The translations under genes were made by a program, and so were the position numbers. Of a stretch of DNA of 55,005 nt, positions 26,184-35,139 are shown piece by piece (position 1 is the stretch's first letter; every line of letters starts with the position of its first letter). Under the pieces are notes generated by a model. It had not been told where the DNA came from. It worked only from the letters and a program-made list of their open reading frames with translations, and did no database searches. The stretch is from Sandaracinaceae bacterium (GTDB lineage: Bacteria; Myxococcota_A; Polyangia; Polyangiales; JADJQN01): the NCBI GenBank assembly GCA_016712745.1, contig JADJQN010000016.1:1-55005 (forward strand). The letters are read 5' to 3'.

Positions 26184-27268
26184 GTAGCCGTTGCTGCGGT
26201 GGCGATCAAGCGTGCATCCCAACCGGTGGCGCGGTTCAGCACCGTGAGGTCCTTGCGGTCGACGTTCTCTCTCGCGTCCGCCAATCGGTTGATGTCGTTG
26301 CCCACATGCGGCGTGACATCCGCGACCAGTCGTTGGAACTCGCTCGCCAGCGGCCGCAATGAGGAAGGCACCAATAGGTTCATCACGATGCGCTCCTCCA
26401 CGCCGACGTCGTCGAACACCTTCGTCAACGGGATCTCTTCGCCCGCATCGTTCACCGCGCGGATCTCCAGCGCGGCCGACTTTCCTTCCAGGTCGTAGGG
26501 CAGGGAGTATAAGCCTTCCTCGCGCGCTAAGGCTTCGGCCAGCATGCGCGTCTCCGCTCCATACAAGCGCTGCATCAGGCGCAGCTTCACGCCCTCTGCC
26601 GCACGACCATCATCGAAGAGCACGCGCCCTTCGATGCGGCGCGAACGGGTGGCCTGCTCCGTGGCCGGTACGTGGAGGTCGATCACTTCCATGGCACCTG
26701 CGTTCGCTTTGTCCGCTGATGCCAATGCATCGCCGTCCTTGCGGCTCACACTCACGCGCAGGTCTATGCGGTCCACGCTGGGTAGCTTGGCGTACACGAT
26801 CGTGTATCGCCCAGCCTCGTCGGTGCTGTCTTCGCCCAAGCGTACTGTCGCCAGGTTCGTAGCATGGAAGACCCGCACTGTCGCTCCTTTCAGTGGCAGG
26901 CCATCATCGCGTAGCACTTGCCCGCTCACCACACCCTTCTCGCCAAGGGGGGCTCCCGGTTCCACTGGATCAACGGGCACATCGAAGCCCCCAATGCGCT
27001 CGTTGAGCACCCGCGCGGTCTTCTCATCCACACTGCCGCTGGGTTCCAGTTGGAAGGTCTGTTGCGCCAGCTTCACCAAAAGCACGGTGTTGTCGCCGTA
27101 GATCTTCTCCACGCGGTCTCGCTTGATGACGGTTAGCAACCGCTTCTGCTCCTGTGCGTTGTCCGCAGCAAGCAGGTTCTTCTTCAACAACAGTGCGAGC
27201 CCATCGTGCAGGTCGGCAACGGCATCGCCGCGGTCGCCGGGGTTGAGGGGGGAGATGATCTTGTTCAT
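26135..27268 (-). pseudogene. N-terminal part of a Tc-toxin-like protein, cut at R5
   Basis: The first 361 residues come from the gene, and the last 16 before the stop are translated from repeat R5. The N-terminus has a peptidoglycan-binding-like segment (LNPGDRGDAVADLHDGLALL). Two carboxypeptidase-regulatory-like beta domains follow (VVSGQVLRDDGLPLKGATVR, RIEGRVLFDDGRAAEGVKLR). The last native residues, LTVLNRATGWDARLIATAAT, match the region where very large Tc-toxin subunit A or neuraminidase-like proteins continue for well over a thousand residues. The gene is therefore severely truncated by the repeat. It lies 217 bases downstream of the putative immunity gene. Confidence 0.65.
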
Positions 27269-27485
27269 GGGGATAGGCGTCTAGTGCTAGTACAGCGCGA
27301 TCAGTGAGGCGAGTGTTGAGAGGTCAGGTGCGAAATGGGTGGTGCGGAGGGTGTTGTTGTTGTCTTCGATGCCGCAGGGTCCCGCCGCTGTGCGGCTGAA
27401 GCGGAGACCCTGCGGAGGTCTCGGCTTAGGCGTTGTTGCCGCACGGCCCCGAGGCGGAGACGCTGCGGAGGTTTAGAAGCTCTAT
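27269..27485. other. Intergenic gap with inverted G+C-rich arms
   Basis: The region contains repeated cggaggtctcgg / ctgcggaggttt motifs able to pair imperfectly. Such repetitive spacers differ in style from the rest of the window. Confidence 0.35.
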
Positions 27486-28259
27486 TCAAGGCTGTTCATC
27501 GAAAATGTAGATGACGCGTCTAAGTGCTGGCAGATATCCACTAGTCAACCCTGACAGCTGAATCCCGTCAAGCTTCCTAAGATTCTCCATCAACCAATCT
27601 TGGTCATTAAAGCGATCCGGCCTCAAGACCCTGGTATCGACAAGCACAAGTTCTTGCATGCGCCGAATTATCCTGTTGAGGATGTTTTGCTCCGACGCTT
27701 GTTCCATTATGTCGACCACACGTTCTAGGTCGCCTTTCACTGTTTCGCGCGCCTCGTGCAACCACATGCTCAGAACGTCACCAAAGTGAGTGGTCATTAC
27801 TACCGACAGATCCACCGGTTGGAGTAGTTGGTCCACGAACTTGAGGCTTGCCAAGACATTCCAATGCGCTAGGATCGCCCGGATCCTCTTTGATACGACC
27901 ATGTTGCTATTGGGGAAATGATGTCCAATACCAACGGCCAATGCACCCCATGGATAATTGCGCACAAAGTCTTCGTATTCAATGGCAATCCCAGCATGAT
28001 TGACGTAGTCCGACTTTTCGATGACCTCAGCCAATAAGGTCTCGACGAAATAGAGCCTCCAATGACTCGACGCGCGGTTAAGATCGCTTACCTCGCGTAG
28101 GTAGATGACCGTTCCGGGGTCTACACTCGTAAGCACTGGTCCGGGAAATGAGCCTTGAGCTTCGCGAGAATTCAACCACCGCGTCGCCTCCTTCTTGACC
28201 ATCATCTTTAGCCGGGTGGCTGAGCCAAACAAGAAGACTGGGAACTGAATATTGCTCAT
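27486..28259 (-). CDS. Unknown protein, candidate immunity partner of the upstream toxin
   Basis: This 257-residue protein has no recognisable domain or signal peptide and is probably cytoplasmic. It starts MSNIQFPVFLFGSATRLKMM. ATG 28259 fits better than 28268. Base composition is clearly more A+T-rich than the flanking G+C-rich blocks. It begins 25 bases after the stop of the PD-(D/E)XK toxin-like gene and reads the same way, which is the standard arrangement of toxin then immunity gene in polymorphic toxin systems. The immunity role is inferred only from this position. Confidence 0.55.
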   Translation of the reverse strand: MSNIQFPVFLFGSATRLKMMVKKEATRWLNSREAQGSFPGPVLTSVDPGTVIYLREVSDLNRASSHWRLYFVETLLAEVIEKSDYVNHAGIAIEYEDFVRNYPWGALAVGIGHHFPNSNMVVSKRIRAILAHWNVLASLKFVDQLLQPVDLSVVMTTHFGDVLSMWLHEARETVKGDLERVVDIMEQASEQNILNRIIRRMQELVLVDTRVLRPDRFNDQDWLMENLRKLDGIQLSGLTSGYLPALRRVIYIFDEQP

Positions 28260-28284
28260 GCTGTTCATCGTGCTCGAAGAGTCA

Positions 28285-29163
28285 TTAGCCTGCTTTCAGC
28301 AAAGGCGGAGCGGGTTGCGCCGGAGGACGAATAGGTAAGGGGACGACATTGGGCGGGAGAGGAGATGGCGGGGCTTGCGCGGGCGGTGGTGCCTGCGCAG
28401 GTGCTGGTGCTGGTTGAGGTACGTTTGTTTGACCCGGCCGTACCCCTTGACCGGCTCTGCTTCCTATTCCCGAAAGTATGAACGACATTAAAAGGGCGCT
28501 TGCAACCCTGCCAATAAGTTCTATTGGAACGCTCGCTGCATTCTGTACGGTTTGGATACGTTCTCTATTTCCTACCATTATTTCCGCGGCTCTGGCAACT
28601 GCCTCCTCATATTGTTGTGCTTCAGCTTGCGTAATATCTACCCATTGAGCATTATTATAGGCTTCCCGAACAGCTTCGTCGCTTTGATCGCGGGTGTTCA
28701 GCCGTTGCCAGCGGTACTGAATAATGCCTGCCTCGGTAGTTTGCCAAGAAAGCCGCCAAGGAGCAACACCGTTGGCAAAGCGCACCCCCATTTCCCCGCT
28801 TACTCCTGTACCTAGGTTGAATTGAGCATTGGCTGGTGCAGCACGGTTCAAAGCACTTTGATACTCTCGCACTTGTCTACGACCAAGAACCAACTGTTCG
28901 GGATTGTAGGATTTGATCTCGAATACTTGGCGTGTGGTTGGATCTGTAATATCGGGCCTGAGCGCTCGCTCGTTTGGTTGTACTAGGTTGGGATCTCCAG
29001 CGCCTGTTCTCCGCAAAACCTCCGGTACTGTCACCGAATTGTATTGCGCATTATTACCTGGGTGGTTGTACTCATAGTTGTAGGCAATCAGGCGATGGGC
29101 TGCTGTACCTAGAAAATAGCCGTACCACTGGTTCCCCGGCCGGCCATTGAGGCTAGCCAGCAT
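28285..29163 (-). CDS. Polymorphic-toxin-like C-terminal domain with PD-(D/E)XK motif, 5'-truncated
   Basis: The ORF has 292 residues, but its first four (MLAS) are encoded by repeat R6. The native sequence starts LNGRPGNQWYGYFLG directly at the repeat edge, so the N-terminal delivery part is gone. Residues 60-95 carry RPDITDPTTRQVFEIKSY, which fits the D-x(n)-E-x-K core of PD-(D/E)XK nucleases, followed by RRQVREYQSALN. A hydrophobic stretch (ASALLMSFILSGIG) comes next, then a long Pro/Ala/Gln tail. Sequence style and lower G+C suggest origin outside the main genome type. It is likely a DNA- or RNA-cleaving toxin tip. Confidence 0.6.
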   Translation of the reverse strand: MLASLNGRPGNQWYGYFLGTAAHRLIAYNYEYNHPGNNAQYNSVTVPEVLRRTGAGDPNLVQPNERALRPDITDPTTRQVFEIKSYNPEQLVLGRRQVREYQSALNRAAPANAQFNLGTGVSGEMGVRFANGVAPWRLSWQTTEAGIIQYRWQRLNTRDQSDEAVREAYNNAQWVDITQAEAQQYEEAVARAAEIMVGNRERIQTVQNAASVPIELIGRVASALLMSFILSGIGSRAGQGVRPGQTNVPQPAPAPAQAPPPAQAPPSPLPPNVVPLPIRPPAQPAPPLLKAG

Positions 29164-29308
29164 AAACGCGTTCTTCGATTCGGCCGTCTGATGTGGTCGT
29201 AGAGCAAGTTTACATATCCGCCCTTTATGCGAAGCGGATTTCCACGTGATGTCGTCCTGTTAGCTTGAGTTCGGACGTGCGGTGGGCTTGTTCCGATGAC
29301 TCTTTCGA
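29149..29308 (+). repeat. 160-bp repeat R6
   Basis: This is a full type A copy. Its left edge supplies the minus-strand start codon and the MLAS residues of the toxin-like ORF. Confidence 0.95.
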
Positions 29309-29375
29309 GCGACGAGTAGACGCCAGGCGATTTAACAACCGGTGGCCACGTCTCACGCTAGTGTTCGTGACGACC

Positions 29376-29804
29376 ATGACAGGCACAGCCAAGCTAACAA
29401 CCGCGCTTACTGTGCTGCTCGCCATGGTCAGCCTGGGCGCGACCATCTACATGAACGTCAAACGCGACCGGGTTACGCGCATCTTGCAGAGCGATGATGA
29501 GTTCGAACTCGATCTCCGTCGCCCATTCGAGATGCGCCTTGGCTACGGCTCGAGTTTAGGCGGGATGACCGTTTGGACGCGCAACCTTGACGGAAGTGTC
29601 ACCGTCGCAAGCGCCGATCTTAGTGAACCGTTCGTTGACGAGGTGCTGCCGGCCGCGCGGGTAAATACGCCGCTTGTGTCGATGTTGGTTCGATGCACGC
29701 GGGCGACATTCCGCGACGAACTGTGCGAGAGGGGACCCAAGACGGAACCCAAGATGGAACCCAGGCGATTCTGTGGTTCAGCCAAGATGGTAAAGCGCAG
29801 GTGA
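29376..29804 (+). CDS. Small membrane-anchored protein, probably frameshifted near the end
   Basis: The ORF starts MTGTAKLTTALTVLLAMVSL with one N-terminal membrane helix, then a short soluble domain (LDLRRPFEMRLGYG). After about 29720 codon style suggests the real protein continues in another frame (AILWFSQDGKAQVSYCDNAL) and then returns to the first (VDAKAIRDPVFW) up to about 30030. A micro-repeat (aacccaagacgg / aacccaagatgg / aacccaggcg) lies exactly at the first break. The family is unknown. It is the first ORF after R6. Confidence 0.45.
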   Translation: MTGTAKLTTALTVLLAMVSLGATIYMNVKRDRVTRILQSDDEFELDLRRPFEMRLGYGSSLGGMTVWTRNLDGSVTVASADLSEPFVDEVLPAARVNTPLVSMLVRCTRATFRDELCERGPKTEPKMEPRRFCGSAKMVKRR

Positions 29805-30017
29805 GCTATTGCGACAACGCATTGCCCGATGAAGTCGCGCGGCTACACGAGCTCCTCGTGGGATTCTCGCGTCGACGCGAAGGCGATCCGAGATCCGGTT
29901 TTCTGGCGAGGCGCAGCGGACCGCGGGCGCTTTGCGGGCGCTCCAGCAGCAGATGCCGTAGTCGTAGCCGAACCCGCCGAAGGAATTCAACCTTCACGAC
30001 GCGCGACGAAGCGTTGG

Positions 30018-30499
30018 CTACTGCGCAATGAAGACGTATACCGCGCCGTTGTTGACTGCGCTGGTGTCCACTTCGTCGCCGTTGATGCCGGTTGCGTTGC
30101 TGTCTTCCTGCCAGGCTCCAACCGCAATCGTGTTTCCGTCTGCCGACACGGCAACGTTTCGACCGAATTGATCTTGGCCGACGCGGGAGGATTTGATGTA
30201 CGCCTCTTGAGTCCACGTCACGCCTGCCCGTTTGAAAGTATATGCGGCGCCGATATCTGTTGTCTGTCCTTCGAGGACGTACGCACCCGAGCCCACGCCC
30301 GTGCGGAAAGAACCTTCGCCCCATGCGCCCACCGCGAGCAGGTTGCCGTCCGCGGATAAGGCCACGCTCGAACCGAAGACGTCGGCCCAGCCAGGAAGGG
30401 GCGGGTAGGGCTCTGTGTTCGACGCCTTCACGTAAGCCTGTTGCGTCCACGTCGAGCCGGTGCGCGAGAACGTGTATACCGCCCCGGTGCCGCTGCTCG
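30018..30499 (-). pseudogene. C-terminal FG-GAP propeller fragment cut at R7
   Basis: About 160 residues of FG-GAP-like repeats end at a stop codon at 30018: AVYTFSRTGSTWTQQAYVKA, VALSADGNLLAVGAWGEG, NVAVSADGNTIAVGAWQEDS and NNGAVYVFIAQ. They are closely similar to the end of the 1006-5022 protein. The gene should continue upstream, but repeat R7 begins exactly at 30500, so the N-terminal part and the start codon are missing. Confidence 0.75.
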
Positions 30500-30659
30500 G
30501 AGGCTAGCCAGCATAAACGCGTTCTTCGATTCGGCCGTCTGATGTGGTCGTAGAGCAAGTTTACATATCCGCCCTTTATGCGAAGCGGATTTCCACGTGA
30601 TGTCGTCCTGTTAGCTTGAGTTCGGACGTGCGGTGGGCTTGTTCCGATGACTCTTTCGA
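30500..30659 (+). repeat. 160-bp repeat R7, left end of IS91-like unit 1
   Basis: This is a full type A copy. The sequence right of it is the same as right of R11, whereas the sequence left of it is different. Confidence 0.95.
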
Positions 30660-30766
30660 CAGCGCGCATAAAGGCCGTCTGGAGTTCGCCGATCCGTGCA
30701 AAACGTGCTTTTTCGAGGACGCGGACGCACGCTCGCCTCAGGGCGTCGCGGATTTCGACGGCGCCG

Positions 30767-32178
30767 TCACGCTGCGTGGAATTCCCAGTCGTCGGACGCG
30801 TGCGGTGGGCCTCGGGTGGGTGTCGTGGTGACGCGTTGGTGAGGTAGGCCGAGCGAGCGAAGGATGGCGACGGCGGCGCGGGGGTTGAGGATGATGGCCA
30901 TGAGGCGAAGGCGTCCGCTGCACTTCGGGCAGGTCGTGACGTCGATGGCGAAGGCGCGGCGCATCAGCTCGGCCCATGCGCCGTGAGGACGTTTGGTTTT
31001 GGCGGTTTCGGTAGGTTTTATGGCGCAAGCGAGTGCGACGACGCCAGGTCGCACGCGCGCGTTGGGCGCGAGGACTCCGTGGTAGACGAGGAGGTTCTTG
31101 CGGGGGCGCGGGATGAGAGCGGCTAAGCGTGCGCAAAATGCGAGCGGGTCGAGCGTGAGGTGCGTGGTGCCGTCGCTCCATGGCGTCTTGAGTTGGATGC
31201 GGACGCGGCCGTCGTCAGTGAGTGTGATGCGGTCGTGCGAAAGAGCGGGGCGTGTGAGGTAGCGACAGAGGTGTTCGAGTTGCTTGCGTTGGTGTTTGGC
31301 GATGACGACACCAGCATGCAGGTCAAAACCTTCGATGCGGGCACGAAGGCCAGTGGGCTTCTTCGCCGGGAGCATGCGCTCGGCGTGAAATGCAGCGAGC
31401 TGCAAAGGCGCTCTTGCGCTGCGGGCTCGCGTGCGGCGGCGTTTGCAAGCGAGGACGCGTAGCAAGCGGCGAGTGGGTCGGCGGCGTGGTCGTTTTGCTC
31501 GTCGCGTTTTTCAATAAGACGTGTGACGCGGGCGCGAATCCTCTCAGCAACGCGCTCGATGTCGGCGCGTGCGAAGCGCTTTGTGGGATGGAAGCGAAGC
31601 GCGCCGTCGTTATCGGGCGCAAAGACTCCGTCGGGCACCACGAGGTGAAAGTGCGGATTGAGATTGAGCGCGGAGCCAAAGCGTTGAATGACGCAGACTG
31701 CTCCTGCGCGCCCGTCCACGATGCCAGCTTTGCGCGCGCGACGTCGGTAGTCGGTCAGAATCGCACGCACGACGATGCGTTGAACGGCGAGCGCCACGTC
31801 GTGGTTCCATGCAACGGGTGCGCGTAGTGAGAACGGCAGCGACAAGACCCATTGCCTTGTGCGCGCGAAGGGCAGGACGTTGTCGACGAGATGTGCGGCA
31901 AGCTCCGTCATGCGACGACCGCCGCAACTTGGGCAAAACCCACGGCCCTTGCACGACAGACCTACCAAGCGGTCGTGGCCGCAGTGGTCACAATGCATGC
32001 GCGCGAAGCCTTCGGAGAGAATGCCGCAGCGAAGGAACTCGCGTAGCTCCGTCGCGACAAAGCGTGGAAGCGAATCGGCGCGCGACATCGCAGCGTCGTC
32101 GAGGAAGGTCTCGATGTGTTCGGTGAGCACGCGGTGCAGCGCGGAGTCAGCCGGGCGACGAGGGCGGTAGGTGTCCAC
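30767..32178 (-). pseudogene. IS91-family transposase, copy 1, one frameshift
   Basis: The N-terminal zinc-binding domain is present (CDHCGHDRLVGLSCKGRGFC), followed by the HUH-type core NPHFHLVVPDGVF. The C-terminal part (RYLTRPALSHDRITLTDDGR, LLVYHGVLAPNARVRPGVV, TTCPKCSGRLRLMAIILNP) is in a second frame. The break lies near 31400, where copy 2 reads gcaaggcgcgctcttg and this copy reads gcaaaggcgctcttg. Restoring that sequence would give one frame of about 470 residues. Transposases of this family nick DNA with a tyrosine and use a single-strand intermediate. Confidence 0.85.
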
Positions 32179-32320
32179 GCACCAGCGAGTGCAACGGGTG
32201 GACCGTGCGAATCACGCACACTACGGGGTAGTCGGCTTGGCGGTGGGTGGCGGAGCGTTGACGGGCGCCAGGTGTCTCCAACCACATTCGCACGTTCTTC
32301 GACGTTACAGTGGTGGTGCT

Positions 32321-32869
32321 TTAGACCGTATTCCCGCGTGAAACGCGCACGTTCGGCGGGCCGCGCCAGCCGTGGGTTTCGTTGGGCGTGCGACGGAAGA
32401 GCCAGACCAGCGCAAGGCCTGCGACAAAACCTCCGACGTGCGCGAAGAAGGCGACGCCTCCTTGATTGAGGCTCGCCATGCCGAGCGAGGTGAGTCCCGA
32501 GAGCAGTTGCCAGAAGAACCACACGGCGATGAAGAAGACGGCGGGCAACTCAATGAACTGCACGAAAATAAAAATGGGAACGAGCGTGACGACGCGCGCC
32601 TTCGGATAGAGCGTGACGTACGCGCCGAGAACGCCTGCGATGGCGCCGGACGCGCCGACCATCGGGATGTCGGCGTGCGGATCGATCAACACCTGCATGG
32701 CAACCGCGGCGGCGCCGCATGCGAGGTAGAAGATGACGTAGCGAACGCGGCCGAAGTTGTCTTCGATGTTGTCGCCGAAGAGATAGAGAAACCACATATT
32801 CCCCACGAGGTGCAAAACGCCGCCGTGTAAGAACATGGACGTGATGGGGGTGATGTAGCTTCTCGAACT
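32321..32869 (-). pseudogene. Rhomboid intramembrane protease fragment, 5'-truncated at D1
   Basis: This is the C-terminal three quarters of a rhomboid family serine protease, an integral membrane enzyme cutting transmembrane segments. The motifs are HGGVLHLVGNMWFLYLFGDN, the catalytic serine in GASGAIAG and the catalytic histidine in FFAHVGGFVAGL. The first transmembrane region is lost because the gene abuts the diverged repeat D1. The ORF reads on through D1 to 32917, giving foreign N-terminal residues. Truncation of the first helix makes activity unlikely, although the catalytic dyad is present. Confidence 0.8.
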
Positions 32870-32970
32870 GAAATCGAAACGAGCCCGGCATAATTCCCGT
32901 TTCCGACTCAACATCAAGACATCACAACAAAAAGTCGTAAATCGTCCTTGGGATGACTTGTAAACTTGCG
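32870..32970 (-). repeat. Diverged inverted repeat D1
   Basis: Read on the minus strand it shares landmarks with the right half of R in the same order: GTTTACA, GTGATGTC, TTGAGTCGGA and GGGCTCGTTTCGAT. It lies at the far end of the IS91-like unit from R7 and in the opposite orientation. Its inner end is followed by GTTC on the minus strand. Confidence 0.65.
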
Positions 32971-33063
32971 TCGTGGCCGTTACCGACCGTGCGTTAGAAA
33001 CACACGTTTAAGCTGACTATCTGGAATTGACCCGGTTTGATGGACACAAATCTAGAGGCGACA

Positions 33064-33378
33064 ATGCCTCGTGGAGTGTCCATGGAACAAAGAGCCCGCA
33101 GAACATTTAGCGACGAGTTCAAAGCGCGAGCGGTGGAGCTGTGCCGCACAAGTGGCAAAAGCGTTGCGGAGGTCGCGAAGGACCTTGGGGTCGCAGATCC
33201 GGGACTTCGAGTATGGCTGAAGCAGTCGGAAGTCGATGCGGGTCGGGGGCCCGCCGGCGCGTTGACGACCGTTGAGCGCGCGGAGCTTGCGCAGCTGCGC
33301 AAAGAGAATCGTGTTCTGAAAGAGGAGCGCGAAATCCTAAAAAAAGCGGCGGCGTTCTTCGCGAAGGAATCGAAGTGA
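33064..33378 (+). CDS. IS3-family OrfA
   Basis: OrfA is the DNA-binding part of the transposase. A helix-turn-helix (FKARAVELCRTSGKSVAEVA) is followed by a leucine-zipper-like region (ELAQLRKENRVLKEEREILK). The start is placed at ATG 33064 (MPRGVSMEQRARRTF), and ATG 33037 is also possible. A run of seven A at 33340-33346 (CTA AAA AAA G) allows a -1 shift into the orfB frame, giving the OrfAB fusion transposase used by this family. Confidence 0.85.
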   Translation: MPRGVSMEQRARRTFSDEFKARAVELCRTSGKSVAEVAKDLGVADPGLRVWLKQSEVDAGRGPAGALTTVERAELAQLRKENRVLKEEREILKKAAAFFAKESK

Positions 33379-34256
33379 AGTTTGACTTCATCCGCGCGCA
33401 GAACGCGAAATACGGCGTGCCCGTGATTTGTCGAATGCTCGGTGTATCGAAGAGTGGCTACTACGCGTGGCTCAAGCGCGAACTTTCGGCGCATGCGCTT
33501 CGCGATGCGGAGCTTGCGACGACAATCGTATCTGTGCATCGCGCGAGTCGCGGCGTGTACGGAAGTCCGCGAGTGCTTGACGAACTTCGTGCGCGTGGCG
33601 AACGAACGAGCAAAAAGCGCATTGCGCGCCTGATGCGTGAGCACGGGATTTCGGCTCGATTCAGTCGAAAATGGCGTCACGCGAGTGCCGCTCCAACAAC
33701 GGGACCGCACCAAGCCAATGTGCTCGACCGAAAGTTTGAGGTGCAGACGCCAAACCGTGCGTGGGCCTCTGACATCACGTACATCAAGACATGGGAAGGC
33801 TGGCTTTACCTCGCGGTAGTCATCGACCTCTTCTCACGACGCGTCGTCGGCTGGTCGATGCGACATGATATGCAGGTCGACATCACACTCGGCGCCCTCT
33901 CGATGGCGCTCGGTCAGCGACCGGTCGAAGCTGGAAACTTGCTGGCTCATTCGGACCGAGGCTCTCAGTACACGAGCCGCGACTATCAGCTCATGCTGCG
34001 TGAGAACGGCCTCACATGCTCGATGAGCGGACGTGGAAATTGCTGGGACAACGCGGTGAGTGAGAGCTTCTTTGCGACGCTCAAGCGCGAGCTCGTGTAT
34101 CGCCAGTCGTGGCCCACGCGAGACGACGCTGCACGCGCCATCCACGAGTACGTCGAGGTCTTCTACAATCGCCAACGCAGGCACTCAACGCTCGGCGGAA
34201 TCAGCCCAGCCGAATTTGAAAGGAGACACGAACAGAATCTCATTCAGGCCGCTTAA
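33375..34256 (+). CDS. IS3-family OrfB transposase
   Basis: This is a 293-residue rve-type integrase core. The DDE residues are visible in WASDITYIKTWEG (D), AHSDRGSQYTS (D) and CWDNAVSESFFATLKREL (E). The C-terminal VEVFYNRQRRHSTLGGISPAE is characteristic of IS3. The GTG start overlaps the orfA stop by four bases. In vivo most product probably arises by frameshift fusion with OrfA. All catalytic residues are intact, so this copy could still be active. Confidence 0.9.
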   Translation: MKFDFIRAQNAKYGVPVICRMLGVSKSGYYAWLKRELSAHALRDAELATTIVSVHRASRGVYGSPRVLDELRARGERTSKKRIARLMREHGISARFSRKWRHASAAPTTGPHQANVLDRKFEVQTPNRAWASDITYIKTWEGWLYLAVVIDLFSRRVVGWSMRHDMQVDITLGALSMALGQRPVEAGNLLAHSDRGSQYTSRDYQLMLRENGLTCSMSGRGNCWDNAVSESFFATLKRELVYRQSWPTRDDAARAIHEYVEVFYNRQRRHSTLGGISPAEFERRHEQNLIQAA

Positions 34257-34288
34257 CAAACCAGTCCATCAAACCGGGTCAATTCCAG

Positions 34289-34515
34289 TGCGCATCGCAA
34301 GTACGATTCGCGGCGCGCGCTAGCGACTCCGAGTTACGTTTCATACCGACGCGAAATCGGATAGGCTGTCGCCTTGAGCGCGAGAGGCAAAAGCACGCGG
34401 GTTGTTTCAGTCGTGCGACGCAGGTCCGCACGAAGCGCGGCTTCCGTGCAGCTCGCGAATGCAACTCCCATGGAGACGACGGACATCCTCTCCATGGCAC
34501 TCTTCGGTTGGAGCT
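34289..34515. other. Gap with a possible antitoxin-like remnant
   Basis: A short rightward ORF (start 34374, MSARGKSTRVVSVVRRRS) overlaps the next gene's start in another frame. It could be the remnant of a small partner gene, but nothing firm supports it. Confidence 0.25.
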
Positions 34516-34971
34516 ATGATCGTCTACCCAGACTTCGCCGATCTGTTACGCGCATTCGTCGACTATCGCGTTGAGTTCCTTGTCGTTGGCGCGCATGCGC
34601 TTGCGGTACACGGACACAGCCGAGCGACGAAAGACTTAGACGTGTGGGTGCGTCCGTCCAAACGAAATGCCGCGCGATTGCTGCGAGCCCTCGATGAATT
34701 CGGTGCGCCCACGCGCAAACTCGCAATCGAAGACTTTTCAGTCCCGGGCATCGTGTTCCAAATCGGATCGCCTCCAGTACGCATCGACGTAATCACCGAG
34801 GTGAGCGGCCTTCGGTTTGCACCCGCATGGAAGAATCGTGTGTCGACGCGCTACGGCGGGCTCGACATTTTCGTCTTGTCACGGAAAGATCTGATCGCGA
34901 ACAAAACCGCCGCCGGCCGGCCGCAAGATCTCGTCGATCTGGAAGCGCTTCGGCGCAAGCGCGTTGGCTAG
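34516..34971 (+). CDS. Small nucleotidyltransferase-fold protein
   Basis: This 151-residue protein has the minimal nucleotidyltransferase pattern: VEFLVVGAHALAVHGHSRAT followed by KDLDVWV with the D-x-D pair, and a third acidic region RIDVITEV. Such proteins (DUF6036 and AbiEii-like) often act as toxins or as AMP-transferring antitoxins next to a small partner. ATG 34516 gives the expected N-terminus MIVYPDFADLLRAFVDY. It lies directly after the IS3 copy. A partner gene is not clear, and the overlapping ORF upstream is only a weak candidate. The frame is intact. Confidence 0.65.
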   Translation: MIVYPDFADLLRAFVDYRVEFLVVGAHALAVHGHSRATKDLDVWVRPSKRNAARLLRALDEFGAPTRKLAIEDFSVPGIVFQIGSPPVRIDVITEVSGLRFAPAWKNRVSTRYGGLDIFVLSRKDLIANKTAAGRPQDLVDLEALRRKRVG

Positions 34972-35139
34972 GTCTAAGGCAGCACTATCGAGTTGCGAGC
35001 GTGTACTCTTCTGCACACTGATCCACTGGGTGAGCAACCCAACTGCGACGTACGCGTTGGTGACCTGACAACTTGCAAACGCGATGCCGATCTCGTGCGC
35101 GGGCAACGCGTTACGACGTGCGCACCCAATCGGGTAGCG

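Larger units (their letters stand above)
30500..32970 (-). mobile_element. IS91-like unit, copy 1 (R7 to D1)
   Basis: The unit holds R7, 107 bases of spacer, an IS91-type transposase, a rhomboid gene fragment and the inverted diverged repeat D1. The same arrangement, with the same left boundary GAGGCTAGCC, is repeated from 48624. The shared boundary suggests a real transposon terminus. IS91 elements move by rolling-circle replication and can carry adjacent DNA, which could explain the rhomboid fragment. Confidence 0.65.
33021..34288 (+). mobile_element. IS3-family insertion sequence, intact copy
   Basis: The element is 1268 bp with perfect 25-bp inverted repeats at 33021-33045 and 34264-34288 (core TTGACCCGGTTTGATGGAC). 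It has two overlapping reading frames, orfA and orfB. No target-site duplication is visible at its edges. A degenerate copy lies at 50971-52225 and an end remnant at 36248-36345. Confidence 0.9.

Noticed and set aside
29806..30669. Long minus-strand ORF of 287 codons running through R7
   Set aside because: It is the antisense shadow of the FG-GAP fragment and of R itself. The R-derived part recurs in every copy and has Arg-rich shadow character.
33021..34288. Target-site duplication around the intact IS3 element
   Set aside because: The flanking bases (gactat and tgcgca) do not match, so no duplication can be claimed.
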